This document shows positions 1 through 9,430 of a stretch of DNA of 64,000 nt, piece by piece. The stretch comes from Rubrivivax sp. (GTDB lineage: Bacteria > Pseudomonadota > Gammaproteobacteria > Burkholderiales > Burkholderiaceae_C), in NCBI GenBank assembly GCA_020852865.1, contig JADYZZ010000059.1, positions 62,001-126,000 of the forward strand. Direction: 5' to 3'. Every line of letters starts with the position of its first letter. Position 1 is the first letter of the stretch. The notes beneath the pieces are model-generated. The model was not told the origin of the DNA and searched no databases. It saw nothing but the letters and a program-made list of their open reading frames with translations. The position numbers and the translations under genes were made by a program.

Positions 1-719
1 ACGCGCTCGTAGACACGGCCGTCGACGAGCTCGAGGCGGTCGCTGGCCGGCACCAGCGGCGCGTCGCGCAGCGCCTCGACGCGCCGCGCATAGGCGGCCT
101 CGTCGGGCAGCTGGCGGCGCATCCAGGCATCGATGGCGGCGTCGTCGCGCTGCTGCAGCAGCTCGAGCGGCAGGCCCCACATGCGGCCGAAGCGGCGATT
201 GAAGGCGCGGATCGCACCGCGCAAGTCGGTGACCAGCAAGCCGTCGGCGGCCGACTCGAGCGTCGCCTGCAGCTCGGCCAGGCGCAGCTCGCGCTCGTCG
301 TCGGCGCGTTGCTCGGCACTGCGGTCGCGCACGACGACCAGCGCGTGCGCGCTGCCGCCGGCGGCGCCGGAGACGAGGTGGATGCTGCGGCTGGCGTGCA
401 CGACGCGCGCCGCGGCGCCCTCGTCCGGCGGCCCGCATGCCTGTGCCGCGCCCGACGCGCCCGCGAGCACGAGCGCGGCCTCGCTGCACAGATCGCCGGG
501 CTCGCCGCCGGCGGCCGCGGCCCAGTACGCCTCGTCCTCGGGCGACTGCAGCAGCGCGTCCGCCGCGCGGCCCACGAGCGCCTCGCGGGCACATCCGAAC
601 AGCCGCGCTGCGGCCGCGTTCGCGGCGTGCACGCGCAGCCCCGCCAGTTCGACCAGCCATGCCGCATCGGGCAGGGCGTCGAGCAGGGCCAGAGCGTCGG
701 GCACGCCGGGCTCGATCAC
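1..719 (-). CDS. PAS-domain signalling protein, 3' end outside window
   Basis: Open reading frame on the minus strand that runs off the left edge of the window. The only good start is a GTG at 719-717, 17 nt after the stop of the HD-GYP gene, so the two probably form an operon. About 239 residues are visible. The N-terminal half reads like a degenerate PAS fold (VELAGLRVHAANAAAARLF). A clearer PAS domain follows (ESAADGLLVTDLRGAIRAF, then a DGRVYER motif at the edge). The output domain (kinase, GGDEF or EAL) lies outside the window, so enzymatic activity cannot be assigned. No membrane segment is visible in the part present. Family membership is inferred from these motifs only. Confidence 0.7.
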   Translation of the reverse strand, partial: MIEPGVPDALALLDALPDAAWLVELAGLRVHAANAAAARLFGCAREALVGRAADALLQSPEDEAYWAAAAGGEPGDLCSEAALVLAGASGAAQACGPPDEGAAARVVHASRSIHLVSGAAGGSAHALVVVRDRSAEQRADDERELRLAELQATLESAADGLLVTDLRGAIRAFNRRFGRMWGLPLELLQQRDDAAIDAWMRRQLPDEAAYARRVEALRDAPLVPASDRLELVDGRVYER

Positions 720-735
720 GGTACCGGGGCGTGGG

Positions 736-2004
736 TTAGACCACCGCCATCGCGTCGTCCTGCGCGGCGGGCGCCGCCTGCCCGAGCGGCTCGAAGTAGT
801 AGTGCACGCGCGGGCGCGGATCGAGGTACTCGAGGGCCGGCGCCGGCAGCTTGCCCGCACCGAGACTGCGCCGGATGCCCACATCCGGCATCTCCTCGAG
901 GTCGAGCAGCAGCGCGTCGCTGCGCGCCACCTTCGCATCGTGCACGAGCACGCGCGGCTTGAGCGGCCGCGTCGAGTTCACGCTCACCACCAGCGCGTAG
1001 CGGTCGTCGGTCAGCTGTACCAGCGAGCCGGCCGGATACACGCCCATCATGCGGATGAAGGCATTGAGCACGCCGGCGTCGTAGCGCCCGCGCCCCTGTG
1101 CGAACAGCATCGCCACCGCTTCGTGCGGCGTGAGCGGCGGCACGCGCGTGGGCGGATTGCACAGGTTGTCGTAGCGGTTCACGAGCGCGACGATGCGGCT
1201 GGCCAGGGCGATGCGCTCGCCCGCCAGGCGCTGCGGAAAGCCGCTCGCGTCGGCATGCTCGTGGTGCTGCGCGATCACCGCCAGCGCGCCGCCGGCCAGA
1301 CCCATGCGCCGGCCCAGCGCGACGCCCTTGGCGACATGGTCGCGGTAGGCCGAGAGCTCGGCCGCGCTCGCTCCCACCTCCAGGTGCCGTACGCGCTCGG
1401 GCAGCTCGGACTTGCCGAGGTCGTGCATGAGCGCACCGACCCCCAACTCGAGCATCTCGTCGGCACCCAGCCCGAGCGCGCGGCCGAGCAGCAAGCCGAT
1501 GACGCTCACGTTGAGCGCGTGGGCGGCGGCGCGCTCGCCGCCGCTGCCGCCGACGAGCCGGATGCCGATGTCGTCGCCGACCAGCATCTTGTCCAGCAGG
1601 GCACGTGCCAGCGCCTCGGACTGGGCGCGCGATTCGGCCGGCCGCGCAGCCGCGGCGTCGCAGGCCTGGCGCCAGGCCGACGCGGCCTCGCCGAACTGGC
1701 GCTCGCATTGCTGCTGTGCCTCGCGCTGCGCGTCCAGCAGCTCGCGGTGCCGGCGTGTCGCCGCCTGGGCCGGCGATTCCGTCGGCGCGGTCGCCGCCGG
1801 CGCGGCAGCGTCCGGATCGGCCGGCCGGTCGCTGCGTTCGGGGCTCCAGCGCACCTGGGCCAGGCCGAGGCGCCGGATCACGGCGATCTGCTCGGCGCTG
1901 GCGATCTTGAAGCTGGACAAGGGGAACGGATGCGACAGCCAGCCGCCGTCCAGGTGGATGAACATCCCTACCTGCAGCCCGTCCACCGCAATCATGCTGC
2001 TCAT
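736..2004 (-). CDS. HD-GYP domain c-di-GMP phosphodiesterase with DUF3391
   Basis: 422 residues from the ATG that starts MSSMIAVDGLQVGMFIHLDG. The open frame extends further upstream, but that stretch does not look like protein, so this start is preferred. Residues 1-60 match the DUF3391 domain that precedes many HD-GYP domains in beta- and gammaproteobacteria. An Ala/Gln-rich, probably helical linker follows to about residue 140. The HD motif is at MHDLGK (HD 194-195). The signature segment HHEHADASGFP at 247-257 has Phe in place of the usual Tyr in GYP. Family members hydrolyse cyclic di-GMP and so affect motility and biofilm formation. No receiver or PAS domain is fused; sensing may come from the downstream PAS protein. 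Confidence 0.88.
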   Translation of the reverse strand: MSSMIAVDGLQVGMFIHLDGGWLSHPFPLSSFKIASAEQIAVIRRLGLAQVRWSPERSDRPADPDAAAPAATAPTESPAQAATRRHRELLDAQREAQQQCERQFGEAASAWRQACDAAAARPAESRAQSEALARALLDKMLVGDDIGIRLVGGSGGERAAAHALNVSVIGLLLGRALGLGADEMLELGVGALMHDLGKSELPERVRHLEVGASAAELSAYRDHVAKGVALGRRMGLAGGALAVIAQHHEHADASGFPQRLAGERIALASRIVALVNRYDNLCNPPTRVPPLTPHEAVAMLFAQGRGRYDAGVLNAFIRMMGVYPAGSLVQLTDDRYALVVSVNSTRPLKPRVLVHDAKVARSDALLLDLEEMPDVGIRRSLGAGKLPAPALEYLDPRPRVHYYFEPLGQAAPAAQDDAMAVV

Positions 2005-2236
2005 CGCCTGCGTGCTCCGCCTTGCCTGGTGCCGGACCGACTGGTGTTGCAGCCCAGCGACCGGTTTTCGGGCTCGGCCGGCAAGACTTGAGCGCGCGCC
2101 TTCGCCGACGCCGCGCAGCCGCCGGCGATGCGTGCGCGAGTTGGCGCGGCACGGCATCCGGCAAATCCCGCTTGTCGCGCCCGGCCGTCGGGGGCATCCT
2201 GCGGCGCCCACTGCAATCCCTTGCCGGAGATACACG

Positions 2237-3403
2237 ATGCAAGCTCTTCCCCGCGCAGCCGCCCTCGCCCTGGCCGTTGCCGCAGCACTGTGCGGCGGCG
2301 CCGCCGCGCAGACGCCCCCGCTCAAGGTCGGTCTGATGCTGCCCTACACCGGCACCTACGCTGCGCTGGGCGACATGATCGAGAAGGGCTTCAAGCTGTA
2401 CGTGCAGGAACAAGGCGGCAAGCTCGGCGGCCGCGAGATCCAGTACTTCAAGGTCGACGACGAGAGCGAGCCGAGCAAGGCGATCGACAACGCCAACAAG
2501 CTCGTCAAGCGCGACCAGGTCGACGTGCTCGTCGGCACCGTGCACTCGGGCGTGGCGCTGGCGATGGCGCGCGTGGCCAAGGAGAACAACACGCTGCTGA
2601 TCGTGCCCAACGCGGGCGCGGGCGACATCACCGGCGCGCAGTGCGCGCCCAACATCTTCCGCTCGAGCTTCAGCAACTGGCAGCCCGGCTACGGCTCGGG
2701 CGTGGTCGCCGCCGGCAAGGGCTACAAGCGCGCGATCACCATCACCTGGAGCTACGCCGCCGGGGCCGAGGCCGTCAAGGGCTTCACGGAAGGCTTCGAG
2801 AAGGGCGGCGGCAAGGTCATCAAGGACCTCAGCCTGCCGTTCCCGAACGTCGAGTTCCAGGCCCTGCTCACCGAGATCGCGGCGCAGAAGCCCGACGTCG
2901 TGTTCGCGTTCTTCGCCGGCGGCGGTGCACCCAAGTTCCTCAAGGACTACGACGCCGCGGGCCTCAAGAAGAGCATTCCGTTCATCGCCTCGGGCTTCGT
3001 CACCGACGGCACGCTCGAGGCAGCCGGTCCGAGCGGCCAGGGCGTGCTGACGACGCTGCACTATGCCGACAACATCGACACGCCGCGCAACAACGCCTTC
3101 CGCAAGAGCTTCGCGCTCGCCTACAAGGCCAACGCCGACGTCTATGCGGTGCAGGGCTACGACGCGGCGCAGATGCTCGGCATCGGCCTGAGCGCCGTCA
3201 AGGGCGACTTCGCCAAGCGCGAGGCGCTGCAGGCGGCCATGGCCAAGGCCGTGATCGACAGCCCACGCGGCAAGTTCTCGCTGTCGCGCCAGCACAACCC
3301 GGTGCAGGACATCTTCCTGCGCGAAGCCAAGGGCATGAACAACGAGTTCCGCAGCGTCGCCGTCAAGGCCCTGGCCGACCCCGGCCGCGGCTGCAAGATG
3401 TAG
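2237..3403 (+). CDS. ABC transporter substrate-binding protein, branched-chain amino acid type
   Basis: 388 residues starting at an ATG preceded by GGAGA. A Sec signal peptide is visible at about 1-24 (hydrophobic run ending AAAQ). The mature part begins PLKVGLMLPYTGTYAALGD, typical of the Peripla_BP_6/LivK-type fold, and the two-lobed family pattern continues to the C terminus. Betaproteobacteria use many such proteins for aromatic or carboxylic acids rather than amino acids. The ligand cannot be read from the sequence. No permease or ATPase genes adjoin it, so it is an orphan binding protein here. It is divergent from the HD-GYP gene, and the 232-nt gap presumably holds both promoters. Confidence 0.85.
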   Translation: MQALPRAAALALAVAAALCGGAAAQTPPLKVGLMLPYTGTYAALGDMIEKGFKLYVQEQGGKLGGREIQYFKVDDESEPSKAIDNANKLVKRDQVDVLVGTVHSGVALAMARVAKENNTLLIVPNAGAGDITGAQCAPNIFRSSFSNWQPGYGSGVVAAGKGYKRAITITWSYAAGAEAVKGFTEGFEKGGGKVIKDLSLPFPNVEFQALLTEIAAQKPDVVFAFFAGGGAPKFLKDYDAAGLKKSIPFIASGFVTDGTLEAAGPSGQGVLTTLHYADNIDTPRNNAFRKSFALAYKANADVYAVQGYDAAQMLGIGLSAVKGDFAKREALQAAMAKAVIDSPRGKFSLSRQHNPVQDIFLREAKGMNNEFRSVAVKALADPGRGCKM

Positions 3404-3419
3404 CGCGGCCGCGGGTACG

Positions 3420-4295
3420 TCAGCGACGCGCCAGCGCCAGCCCCAGCAGGTACAGGCCGCTGGCGACCACCACCAGCGCACCGGCAACGACGTAGGCGTC
3501 GGGCACCTGGCCGAAGACGAGCCAGCCGGCCAGCGTCATGTAGAGGATCTGCTGATAGAGGAAAGGCCCGAGCAGCGCCGCCGATGCGTGGCGGTGCGCG
3601 CGTGCGACGCACAGATGCCCGACGCCGCCGGCCAGCCCGGTGAACGCGATCACGCCCCAGCTGGGCAGGTCGGCCGGCCAGCGCCAGTCCGCCAGCGCGA
3701 ACGGCGCAAGCACCAGTGCGGCCACGCCGGCCGACAGCCACTGCATCGACTCGGGCGTTTCGCTGGCCGCCATGCGGCGCGTCAGCAGGTTGAAGCAGGC
3801 CGTGATCAGGGCGTTGGCCGCCGACAGCAAGATCGCCCAGTGAAAGGCATACGTGCCCGGACGAATGACCAGCAGCACGCCGACGAAACCGGCAGCCACG
3901 GCCAGCCAGCGTCGGACATCGAGCCGCTCGTGCAGCCACCAGGCCGACAGCAGCGCGATGACGATCGGCACCGAGAACGTCATCGCGCCGGTCTCGGCCA
4001 GCTGCAGGTACTGCAGGGCCCAGAAGTTGAGTCCGGTCATCGCGGCGAGCAGGGCGCCGCGCAGCCACTGCAGCCGCGCGCTGTGCACGCGTACGAGCGC
4101 GCTGCCGCGGGCCGGCGCCAGCAGCGCGCCCATCACCAGCACGTGCATGACGAAGCGCAGCCAAGCCACCTGCACCACCGGCAACGTGAGCACGAGCCAC
4201 TTGGCCGCGGCGTCGAGCGCGGCGAAGGCGACGGTCGCGAGGCTGACCAGCGCGATGCCGATGCGCCGCCCGGCCGCCTCGTCGGGGTTCAGCAT
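3420..4295 (-). CDS. DMT-superfamily (EamA) transporter
   Basis: 291 residues from the ATG giving MLNPDEAAGRRIGIALVSLA; the longer frame upstream is Arg-rich and not protein-like. The sequence is a chain of about ten hydrophobic segments with the two-fold EamA repeat. The first half ends near VGVLLVIRPG and the second near VVVASGLYLLGLALARR. Family members are inner-membrane exporters or importers of amino acids, metabolites or drugs; the substrate is unknown here. It is convergent with the preceding binding-protein gene, with only 16 nt between stops. The gap to the next gene on the other strand is short, so its promoter overlaps the leader of the ABM gene. Confidence 0.85.
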   Translation of the reverse strand: MLNPDEAAGRRIGIALVSLATVAFAALDAAAKWLVLTLPVVQVAWLRFVMHVLVMGALLAPARGSALVRVHSARLQWLRGALLAAMTGLNFWALQYLQLAETGAMTFSVPIVIALLSAWWLHERLDVRRWLAVAAGFVGVLLVIRPGTYAFHWAILLSAANALITACFNLLTRRMAASETPESMQWLSAGVAALVLAPFALADWRWPADLPSWGVIAFTGLAGGVGHLCVARAHRHASAALLGPFLYQQILYMTLAGWLVFGQVPDAYVVAGALVVVASGLYLLGLALARR

Positions 4296-4384
4296 GGTTG
4301 GCCCGCAGCGTGCACCGGGCCATGGTAGCCGGCCTCGTGCACGCCCGTAGACTTCGCGACATCGCAGCAGGCGGGAGACCGACC

Positions 4385-4684
4385 GTGATCCTCGAAGTCG
4401 CCGACATCCGCATCGCACCGGGCCGGCAGGCCGCCTTCGACGCGGCGATCCGGCGCGGGCTCGAGACCGTGATCGCGCAGGCGCGCGGCATGAAGGGCTG
4501 GAAGGTCAACCGCTGCGTCGAGCGCCCCGAGCGCTACCTGCTGACGATCTTCTGGGACACGCTCGAGGACCACAGCGTGCACTTTCGCGGCGGGCCGCTG
4601 TTCGCCCAGTGGCGCGCCATCGTCGGCCCGTTCTTCGCCGAGCCGCCGCTCGTCGAGCACTTCGAGTTGATCGCCAAGTCGTGA
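4385..4684 (+). CDS. Antibiotic biosynthesis monooxygenase (ABM) fold protein
   Basis: 99 residues from a GTG preceded by GGGAGACC, which gives the usual size of single-domain ABM proteins (about 95-105). An in-frame upstream ATG at 4298 would add an unconvincing 29-residue tail. Features of the family include the opening beta strand ILEVADIRIAPG, a helix rich in Ala/Arg and the strand pattern RYLLTIFWDTLEDHSVHF. ABM-fold proteins include cofactor-free oxygenases and heme-degrading enzymes, but many have no known substrate. The stop codon overlaps the GTG start of the M20 peptidase gene (GTGA), indicating translational coupling. Confidence 0.78.
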   Translation: MILEVADIRIAPGRQAAFDAAIRRGLETVIAQARGMKGWKVNRCVERPERYLLTIFWDTLEDHSVHFRGGPLFAQWRAIVGPFFAEPPLVEHFELIAKS

Positions 4685-6120
4685 GCGCCGCGGCCCGGCG
4701 CGCGCAGGCGCTGGCCGCGGCGCGCGCGCACTTCGACAGCGGGGCCTTCGTGCGCGACCTGGCACGCCGGGTGGCGATCCGCACCGAGAGCCAGGACCCG
4801 GCAGCCGGGCCCGCGCTGCAGAGCTATCTCGCCGACGAACTCGCGCCGACGCTGGCGGCGCTGGGCTTTCGCCACCGCATCCACGCCAATCCCGTGCCGC
4901 ACGGCGGCCCGCTGCTGGTGGCCGAGCGCCACGAGGGCGACGCGCTGCCGACGATCCTGATCTACGGCCACGGCGACGTCGTGCGCGGCCAGGACGCGGC
5001 GTGGACGCGCGGCGCCGGCCCCTGGCGGCTCGTGCAGGACGGCGAGCGTCTCTACGGTCGCGGCAGCGCCGACAACAAGGGGCAGCACAGCATCAATCTG
5101 GCCGCGCTGGCGCAGGTGCTGGCGCTGCGCGGCGCCCTCGGCTTCAACTGCAAGTGGCTGGTCGAGACCGGCGAGGAGACCGGCTCGCCCGGCCTGGCCG
5201 CATTCTGCGTCGCCGAGCGCGACGCGCTGGCCGCCGATGCGCTCATCGCCAGCGACGGCCCGCGCCTTGCGCGCGCGCGGCCCACCGTCTTCCTCGGCGC
5301 GCGCGGTGTCGCCAATTTCGAGCTCTCGCTCACGCTGCGCGCCGGCGCCCACCACTCGGGCAACTGGGGCGGGCTGCTGCGCAACCCCGGCACCGTGCTC
5401 GCCAACGCCATCGCCTCGATGGTCGACGGGCGCGGGCGCATCCTCGTGCCGGCATTGCGCCCGCCGCCGATCCCGGCCAACGTGCGCGCGGCACTGGCCG
5501 GCATCGAGTTCGGCGGCGCCCCTGGCGACCCCGCGGTCGACCCGGACTGGGGCGAGGAAGGCCTCACGCCCGCCGAGCGCGTGATCGCCTGGAACACGCT
5601 CGAAGTGCTGGCGATGGTCACCGGCGACCCCGAGCACCCGGTGAACGCGATTCCCGCGCACGCGCGCGCGGCGATGCACATGCGCTTCGTCGTCGGCACC
5701 GAGGTCTGCCGCGACGCCGCCACGCTGCGTGCCGCACTGCGTGCGCATCTGGCGGCGCAAGGCCATGGCGACGTCGAAGTCGGCGCGCCGCTGATCATGG
5801 CGGCGACCCGGCTCGACCCGGACAACGCCTGGGTGCGCTTCGCGCTGGCGTCGGTCGCGCGCAGCACCGGCCGGCCGCCGGTGCTGCTGCCCAACCTGGG
5901 CGGTTCGCTGCCCAACGACGTGTTCGCCGACCTCCTCGGCCTGCCCACGGTGTGGGTGCCGCACAGCTACCCGGCGTGCAGCCAGCATGCGCCCGACGAG
6001 CACCTGCTCGCCCCGGTGGCGCGCGAGGCGCTCGAGATCATGACGGGGCTGTTCTGGGATCTGGGCGACGAGGCCGAGGTGCTGCCGCGGCGCACGGGCC
6101 TGCGGCGCAACACGCCCTGA
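4681..6120 (+). CDS. M20-family metallopeptidase / amidohydrolase
   Basis: 479 residues, starting at the GTG that overlaps the stop of the ABM gene. The M20 zinc-site pattern is visible: YGHGDVV with His97, GRGSADNKGQ with the bridging Asp131, and ETGEETGS with the catalytic Glu pair 165-166. A dimerisation-domain region follows (FELSLTLRAGAHHSGNWGG), and a late His-rich segment HSYPACSQHAPDEH can supply the last metal ligand. Length fits dipeptidase/carboxypeptidase-type M20 enzymes. No signal peptide is seen, so it is probably cytoplasmic. It likely hydrolyses a small peptide or N-acyl amino acid; the substrate is not predictable. Confidence 0.9.
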   Translation: MSAAARRAQALAAARAHFDSGAFVRDLARRVAIRTESQDPAAGPALQSYLADELAPTLAALGFRHRIHANPVPHGGPLLVAERHEGDALPTILIYGHGDVVRGQDAAWTRGAGPWRLVQDGERLYGRGSADNKGQHSINLAALAQVLALRGALGFNCKWLVETGEETGSPGLAAFCVAERDALAADALIASDGPRLARARPTVFLGARGVANFELSLTLRAGAHHSGNWGGLLRNPGTVLANAIASMVDGRGRILVPALRPPPIPANVRAALAGIEFGGAPGDPAVDPDWGEEGLTPAERVIAWNTLEVLAMVTGDPEHPVNAIPAHARAAMHMRFVVGTEVCRDAATLRAALRAHLAAQGHGDVEVGAPLIMAATRLDPDNAWVRFALASVARSTGRPPVLLPNLGGSLPNDVFADLLGLPTVWVPHSYPACSQHAPDEHLLAPVAREALEIMTGLFWDLGDEAEVLPRRTGLRRNTP

Positions 6121-6207
6121 CAAGGCGGTGCGCGCGGGCCGCGGGGCGGGCGTGATACTCGCCGCCGGGCCGGCATCGCCGGCACCATCTTCGAAGGAGG
6201 CGCTGCC

Positions 6208-7089
6208 ATGGCCACTGCCGCCAAGAAGGCCCTCGGCCTGCACATCGGACTCGACCGCGTCGACGCCAAGGCCTACGAGGGCTGGGACGGCCCGCTCGCG
6301 GCCTGCGAGAACGACGCACGCGACCTGGCCGCGGTCGCGCGCGCCCAGGGCATGAGGCCGAGCGTGCTGCTCACCAAGACGGCCACGCGGGGCGCCGTGC
6401 TGCGCGGCATGCGCGCCGCGGCGCGTGCGCTCGCGGCCGGCGACCTGTTCTTCCTCACCTACTCGGGCCACGGCGGCCAGGTGCGCGACGCCAGCGGCGA
6501 CGAGCCCGACAAGAAGGACGAGACCTGGTGCCTGTTCGACGGCCAGCTGATCGACGACGAGCTGTACTGCGAGCTCGCGCAGTTCAAGCCCGGCGTGCGC
6601 ATCCTCGTGCTCTCCGACAGCTGCCACAGCGGCACCGTGACGCGCGAGCGCTTCGACGCGCCGGCGCCGGGCTGGCGTGCCAAGCTGCTGCCGCCGGCGA
6701 TCGCCGACCGCGTGTACCGCGCGCATGCCGCGTTCTACGATCAGCTCCAGCGCGACGTGACGCAGCGCAGCGGCGGCCGGCCGGCGGATCCCGACGCCGC
6801 ACCGGCACAGGTGGCGGTGAGCGCGCGCCTGAGCGCGATCGCGGCGGGCTTCCCCGCGGCCTGCATCCTCATCTCCGGCTGCCAGGACAACCAGACCGCG
6901 CTCGACGGCGAGCACAACGGTGCCTTCACCGAGCAGCTGCCGAGGGTATGGGACCACGGTGCCTTCAAGGGCAACCACGCGAGCTTTCACGCGCGCATCA
7001 AGGCGCGCATGCCGGCCCGCCAGACGCCGAATCTCGTCACCCTCGGCAGCGCGGGCGCCTTCGTCGCGCAGCGGCCGTTCACGGTCTGA
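6208..7089 (+). CDS. Caspase-family (metacaspase-like, C14) peptidase
   Basis: 293 residues from an ATG preceded by AAGGAGG. The caspase-fold His/Cys dyad is intact: His88 in TYSGHGGQ and Cys139 in LSDSCHSGT. The N terminus [19 protein letters not shown] and the [16 protein letters not shown] segment match bacterial metacaspases. There is no signal peptide, membrane anchor or accessory domain, so this is a minimal cytosolic type. Clan CD enzymes usually cleave after basic or acidic residues, but specificity is not readable here. It is a single gene with its own ribosome site and no obvious partner. A defence or stress role is possible but unsupported by its neighbours. Confidence 0.88.
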   Translation: MATAAKKALGLHIGLDRVDAKAYEGWDGPLAACENDARDLAAVARAQGMRPSVLLTKTATRGAVLRGMRAAARALAAGDLFFLTYSGHGGQVRDASGDEPDKKDETWCLFDGQLIDDELYCELAQFKPGVRILVLSDSCHSGTVTRERFDAPAPGWRAKLLPPAIADRVYRAHAAFYDQLQRDVTQRSGGRPADPDAAPAQVAVSARLSAIAAGFPAACILISGCQDNQTALDGEHNGAFTEQLPRVWDHGAFKGNHASFHARIKARMPARQTPNLVTLGSAGAFVAQRPFTV

Positions 7090-7173
7090 CGCCCAGCGCC
7101 GCGGCGCACCGGCGCTCGGGCAGGTCGGGCCCTGCCGCCTTGCTCGGGCCCGTGCGGGACCGGCCCCGGTTGC

Positions 7174-8991
7174 TCAGAAACTCGTCTTGGTCTTGACGAG
7201 GAACTGCAGCCGGCTCACATCGGCGGGCGCACGCACCGGGAATGCGAGGTCGACGTGCAGCACGTTGCTGAAGGCCGAGCGCGTGCTGACGATGCGCAGA
7301 CCCAGGCCGACGTTGCCGAGCCAGCGCGCAGGCGTGGTGCCGGCGACCGCGCCACCCCAGGCGCGCCCGTAGTCCATGTACGCGGCACCCCCGATGCGAA
7401 ACAGCTGCCAGACGTACAGATCGGTGTAGAAGCGCTCCTCGACGGTGACGAGCGCGCGCCGCGTGCCGCTCTGGTAGCGCAGCGGGTAGCCGCGCAGGCC
7501 GTTGTCGCCGCCCAGCGTTGCCAGATCCTCGAGCGCGGGCCGCGTCAACGTGTCGGACGCGGCCGAGGCGTAGAACAGCCAGCGCGGACTCTGCCTCAGG
7601 TAGAACTGGGCCTGCAGGCCCAGGCGCTGGCGCTGCACGCGGCCGTCGAGGTACTGACCCGAGAGGCTGGCCGCGGTCATCAGCAGCCGATCGTCGACGG
7701 GCTCGAAGCCGCGGCTCAGCGTCGCGGCATAAAGCGGGCCCGACGCGTCCGAGCCGAGCACCGGCGTCGCCGCCCCGAGTTCGAGCGTCGCGCGCAGGCC
7801 GAGCGCGAAGAACTCGGGCTGCCCGATGAGATTGCGGTTGAGCTGGCGCTCGAAGCGATCCTCGAGCAGTTCGAGCCGCACGAAGGGTGCCACGAGATGC
7901 TGCTCGGCGGGCAGCTGCGAAGGCGCGGCGCGGCCGGGCACGAAGGCATAGCGGTCCTCGCGCAGCCAGACGCCGAGCGAGGCGCGCCGCACCCAGCCCT
8001 CGACCAGGCCATGCGACAGGCCCCCGAAGACCTCCGCGCGGCGCTGGCGGTGGCGGAACTGCGCGATCGCGGCGCCGCCGCCGTAGACCGAGTCGATCTC
8101 GTCGCTGCGCGTGGCGCTCACCCCCGCAGCCCAGCGCGCGTCGAGGCGGTAGAACGGACGCACGAAGGAGATGCTGTCGCTGCCGCCGTCGCTGCTCGTG
8201 CGGTGCGCCAGCCGCAGCGACGCCCAGGTGCCGAAGGCGCGCGGGTTCTCCAGCGCAAACTCGCGGCTCGTGCGATCGACATCGCGCGAACGGCCCAGGC
8301 GCAGCGACACGCCGGTGCCGAGCAGGTTGTACTCGGCCAGGCGGATCCCGCTCGTGTTGACGCCGCCCTGCCGGCTGGCGCTGATACCGGGGTCGAGCGA
8401 CCAGGTGTCGCGCGGGAGCACCTCGATGTCGACGACGCCGTCGTGCACCGCCAGCGCGCGGATCTGCACGTCGTAGAGGAAGTTGTTGGCACGCAGCAGG
8501 CGCTCGGTCTCCTCGATCGCCTGGGCGCTCACGCGCTGGCCCGGCTTGAACAGAAGCGCGCGCTCGATGACCGCGGGACGCGTCGGGATGTGCAGGCGGT
8601 TGGCCAGGCGAAACAGCCAGCGGTCCTCGAGCGGATTGCCGGCATCGAAGATCTGTTGCGCCGAGACGCGCACCTGGCCGATCGTGGCGCCGGCGGCCTC
8701 GAGTTCGGCGAAGCTCGGCAGCGCCCGGGACTGGCCCGGCGACTGGCCTGATGACGGGCCTGGTGGCGGACCTGATGAGGGGCCTGGTGAGGGTGCTGGC
8801 GGTGGTCCAGGCGGCCGGGCCGGCAGCTCGGCAGTCGACCCTCCGGGCGCCGCGCCCGCTGCCGATGCATCCGCCGCGCGCGCCGCAGATGCGCGCGCGC
8901 TGCCGTCCGTATCGGCGGCCATTGCCGACAGCGAGACGAGCGCGCCAGCGGCCGCCGCAGCGAGACGGTGTCGCAGGATCGGCCGCGGCAT
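7174..8991 (-). CDS. Omp85-superfamily outer-membrane protein (TamA/BamA-like, POTRA plus barrel)
   Basis: 605 residues. A signal peptide spans about 1-25 (ends SAMAAD), followed by a Pro/Gly/Ser-rich low-complexity linker to about residue 95. One or two POTRA-like regions follow (ALLFKPGQRVSAQAIEETER, DGVVDIEVLPRDTWSLDPG). The C-terminal half is a beta-barrel with aromatic-rich strands. It contains GLRGYPLRY, the counterpart of the Omp85 VRGF/Y motif in loop 6, and ends in a terminal Phe (KTKTSF), the usual outer-membrane insertion signal. Function may be export or insertion of a surface protein. No secreted partner or TamB-like gene is adjacent. The proline-rich linker is unusual for this family. 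Confidence 0.8.
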   Translation of the reverse strand: MPRPILRHRLAAAAAGALVSLSAMAADTDGSARASAARAADASAAGAAPGGSTAELPARPPGPPPAPSPGPSSGPPPGPSSGQSPGQSRALPSFAELEAAGATIGQVRVSAQQIFDAGNPLEDRWLFRLANRLHIPTRPAVIERALLFKPGQRVSAQAIEETERLLRANNFLYDVQIRALAVHDGVVDIEVLPRDTWSLDPGISASRQGGVNTSGIRLAEYNLLGTGVSLRLGRSRDVDRTSREFALENPRAFGTWASLRLAHRTSSDGGSDSISFVRPFYRLDARWAAGVSATRSDEIDSVYGGGAAIAQFRHRQRRAEVFGGLSHGLVEGWVRRASLGVWLREDRYAFVPGRAAPSQLPAEQHLVAPFVRLELLEDRFERQLNRNLIGQPEFFALGLRATLELGAATPVLGSDASGPLYAATLSRGFEPVDDRLLMTAASLSGQYLDGRVQRQRLGLQAQFYLRQSPRWLFYASAASDTLTRPALEDLATLGGDNGLRGYPLRYQSGTRRALVTVEERFYTDLYVWQLFRIGGAAYMDYGRAWGGAVAGTTPARWLGNVGLGLRIVSTRSAFSNVLHVDLAFPVRAPADVSRLQFLVKTKTSF

Positions 8992-9078
8992 CGATCCGAG
9001 TGTAGGCGGCTCGCGTCCACACGCCCGACCAAGCGCCCATCGAGGCGCCCATCGAGGCGCCTGGGTCGCCGTCGCCGA

Positions 9079-9327
9079 TTACACGCGCCGCGCGAACGGG
9101 CCCAGCAGCAGCCGCTCGAGTGCATCGAGCCGGCGCTCGACGTCGCGCGAGTCGAGCATGGAGCGGCGCGCCGCGCCGGCCTGCACGGCGGCAGCGTAGC
9201 CCAGGCGCAAGGCATCGAACGGCAGGCAGGCCAGCGCGCGCACGCTCGCGCGCGCTGCGTCCAGACCGAGCCGGCCATCGACGACCGCCGGCCGGAAACC
9301 AGGCGCTGAATGCAGGCGTGTGCTCAC
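9079..9327 (-). CDS. Small hypothetical protein
   Basis: 82 residues from a GTG with GGAG six nt upstream; an upstream ATG at 9417 would give 112 residues but has no ribosome site. It is Ala/Arg/Leu-rich and probably helical, without Cys, signal peptide or membrane segment. No family is recognised. It lies between the Omp85-type gene and the protease gene, both on the same strand. It may be a real small gene because codon third positions stay G/C-rich and the frame is open, but in DNA of this composition that is weak evidence. Confidence 0.45.
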   Translation of the reverse strand: MSTRLHSAPGFRPAVVDGRLGLDAARASVRALACLPFDALRLGYAAAVQAGAARRSMLDSRDVERRLDALERLLLGPFARRV

Positions 9328-9430
9328 AAGCAACTCCGGATTCAGTGGCAACGCGCGCACTCTAGGGTAAACCCCAGGATGCAAATAGACGTGCCTGCCC
9401 AGACGCCAGCGCCTCAATCCATCCTGGAAG

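Noticed and set aside
716-3487. 923-residue minus-strand open frame across the HD-GYP and binding-protein genes
   Set aside because: It lies antisense or out of frame to two well-supported genes and has no motif; long shadow frames are expected at this GC content.
4534-6990. 818-residue minus-strand open frame opposite the M20 peptidase and metacaspase genes
   Set aside because: Composition is Arg/Ala/Gly/His-rich with no domain, and the opposite strand has clear catalytic motifs.
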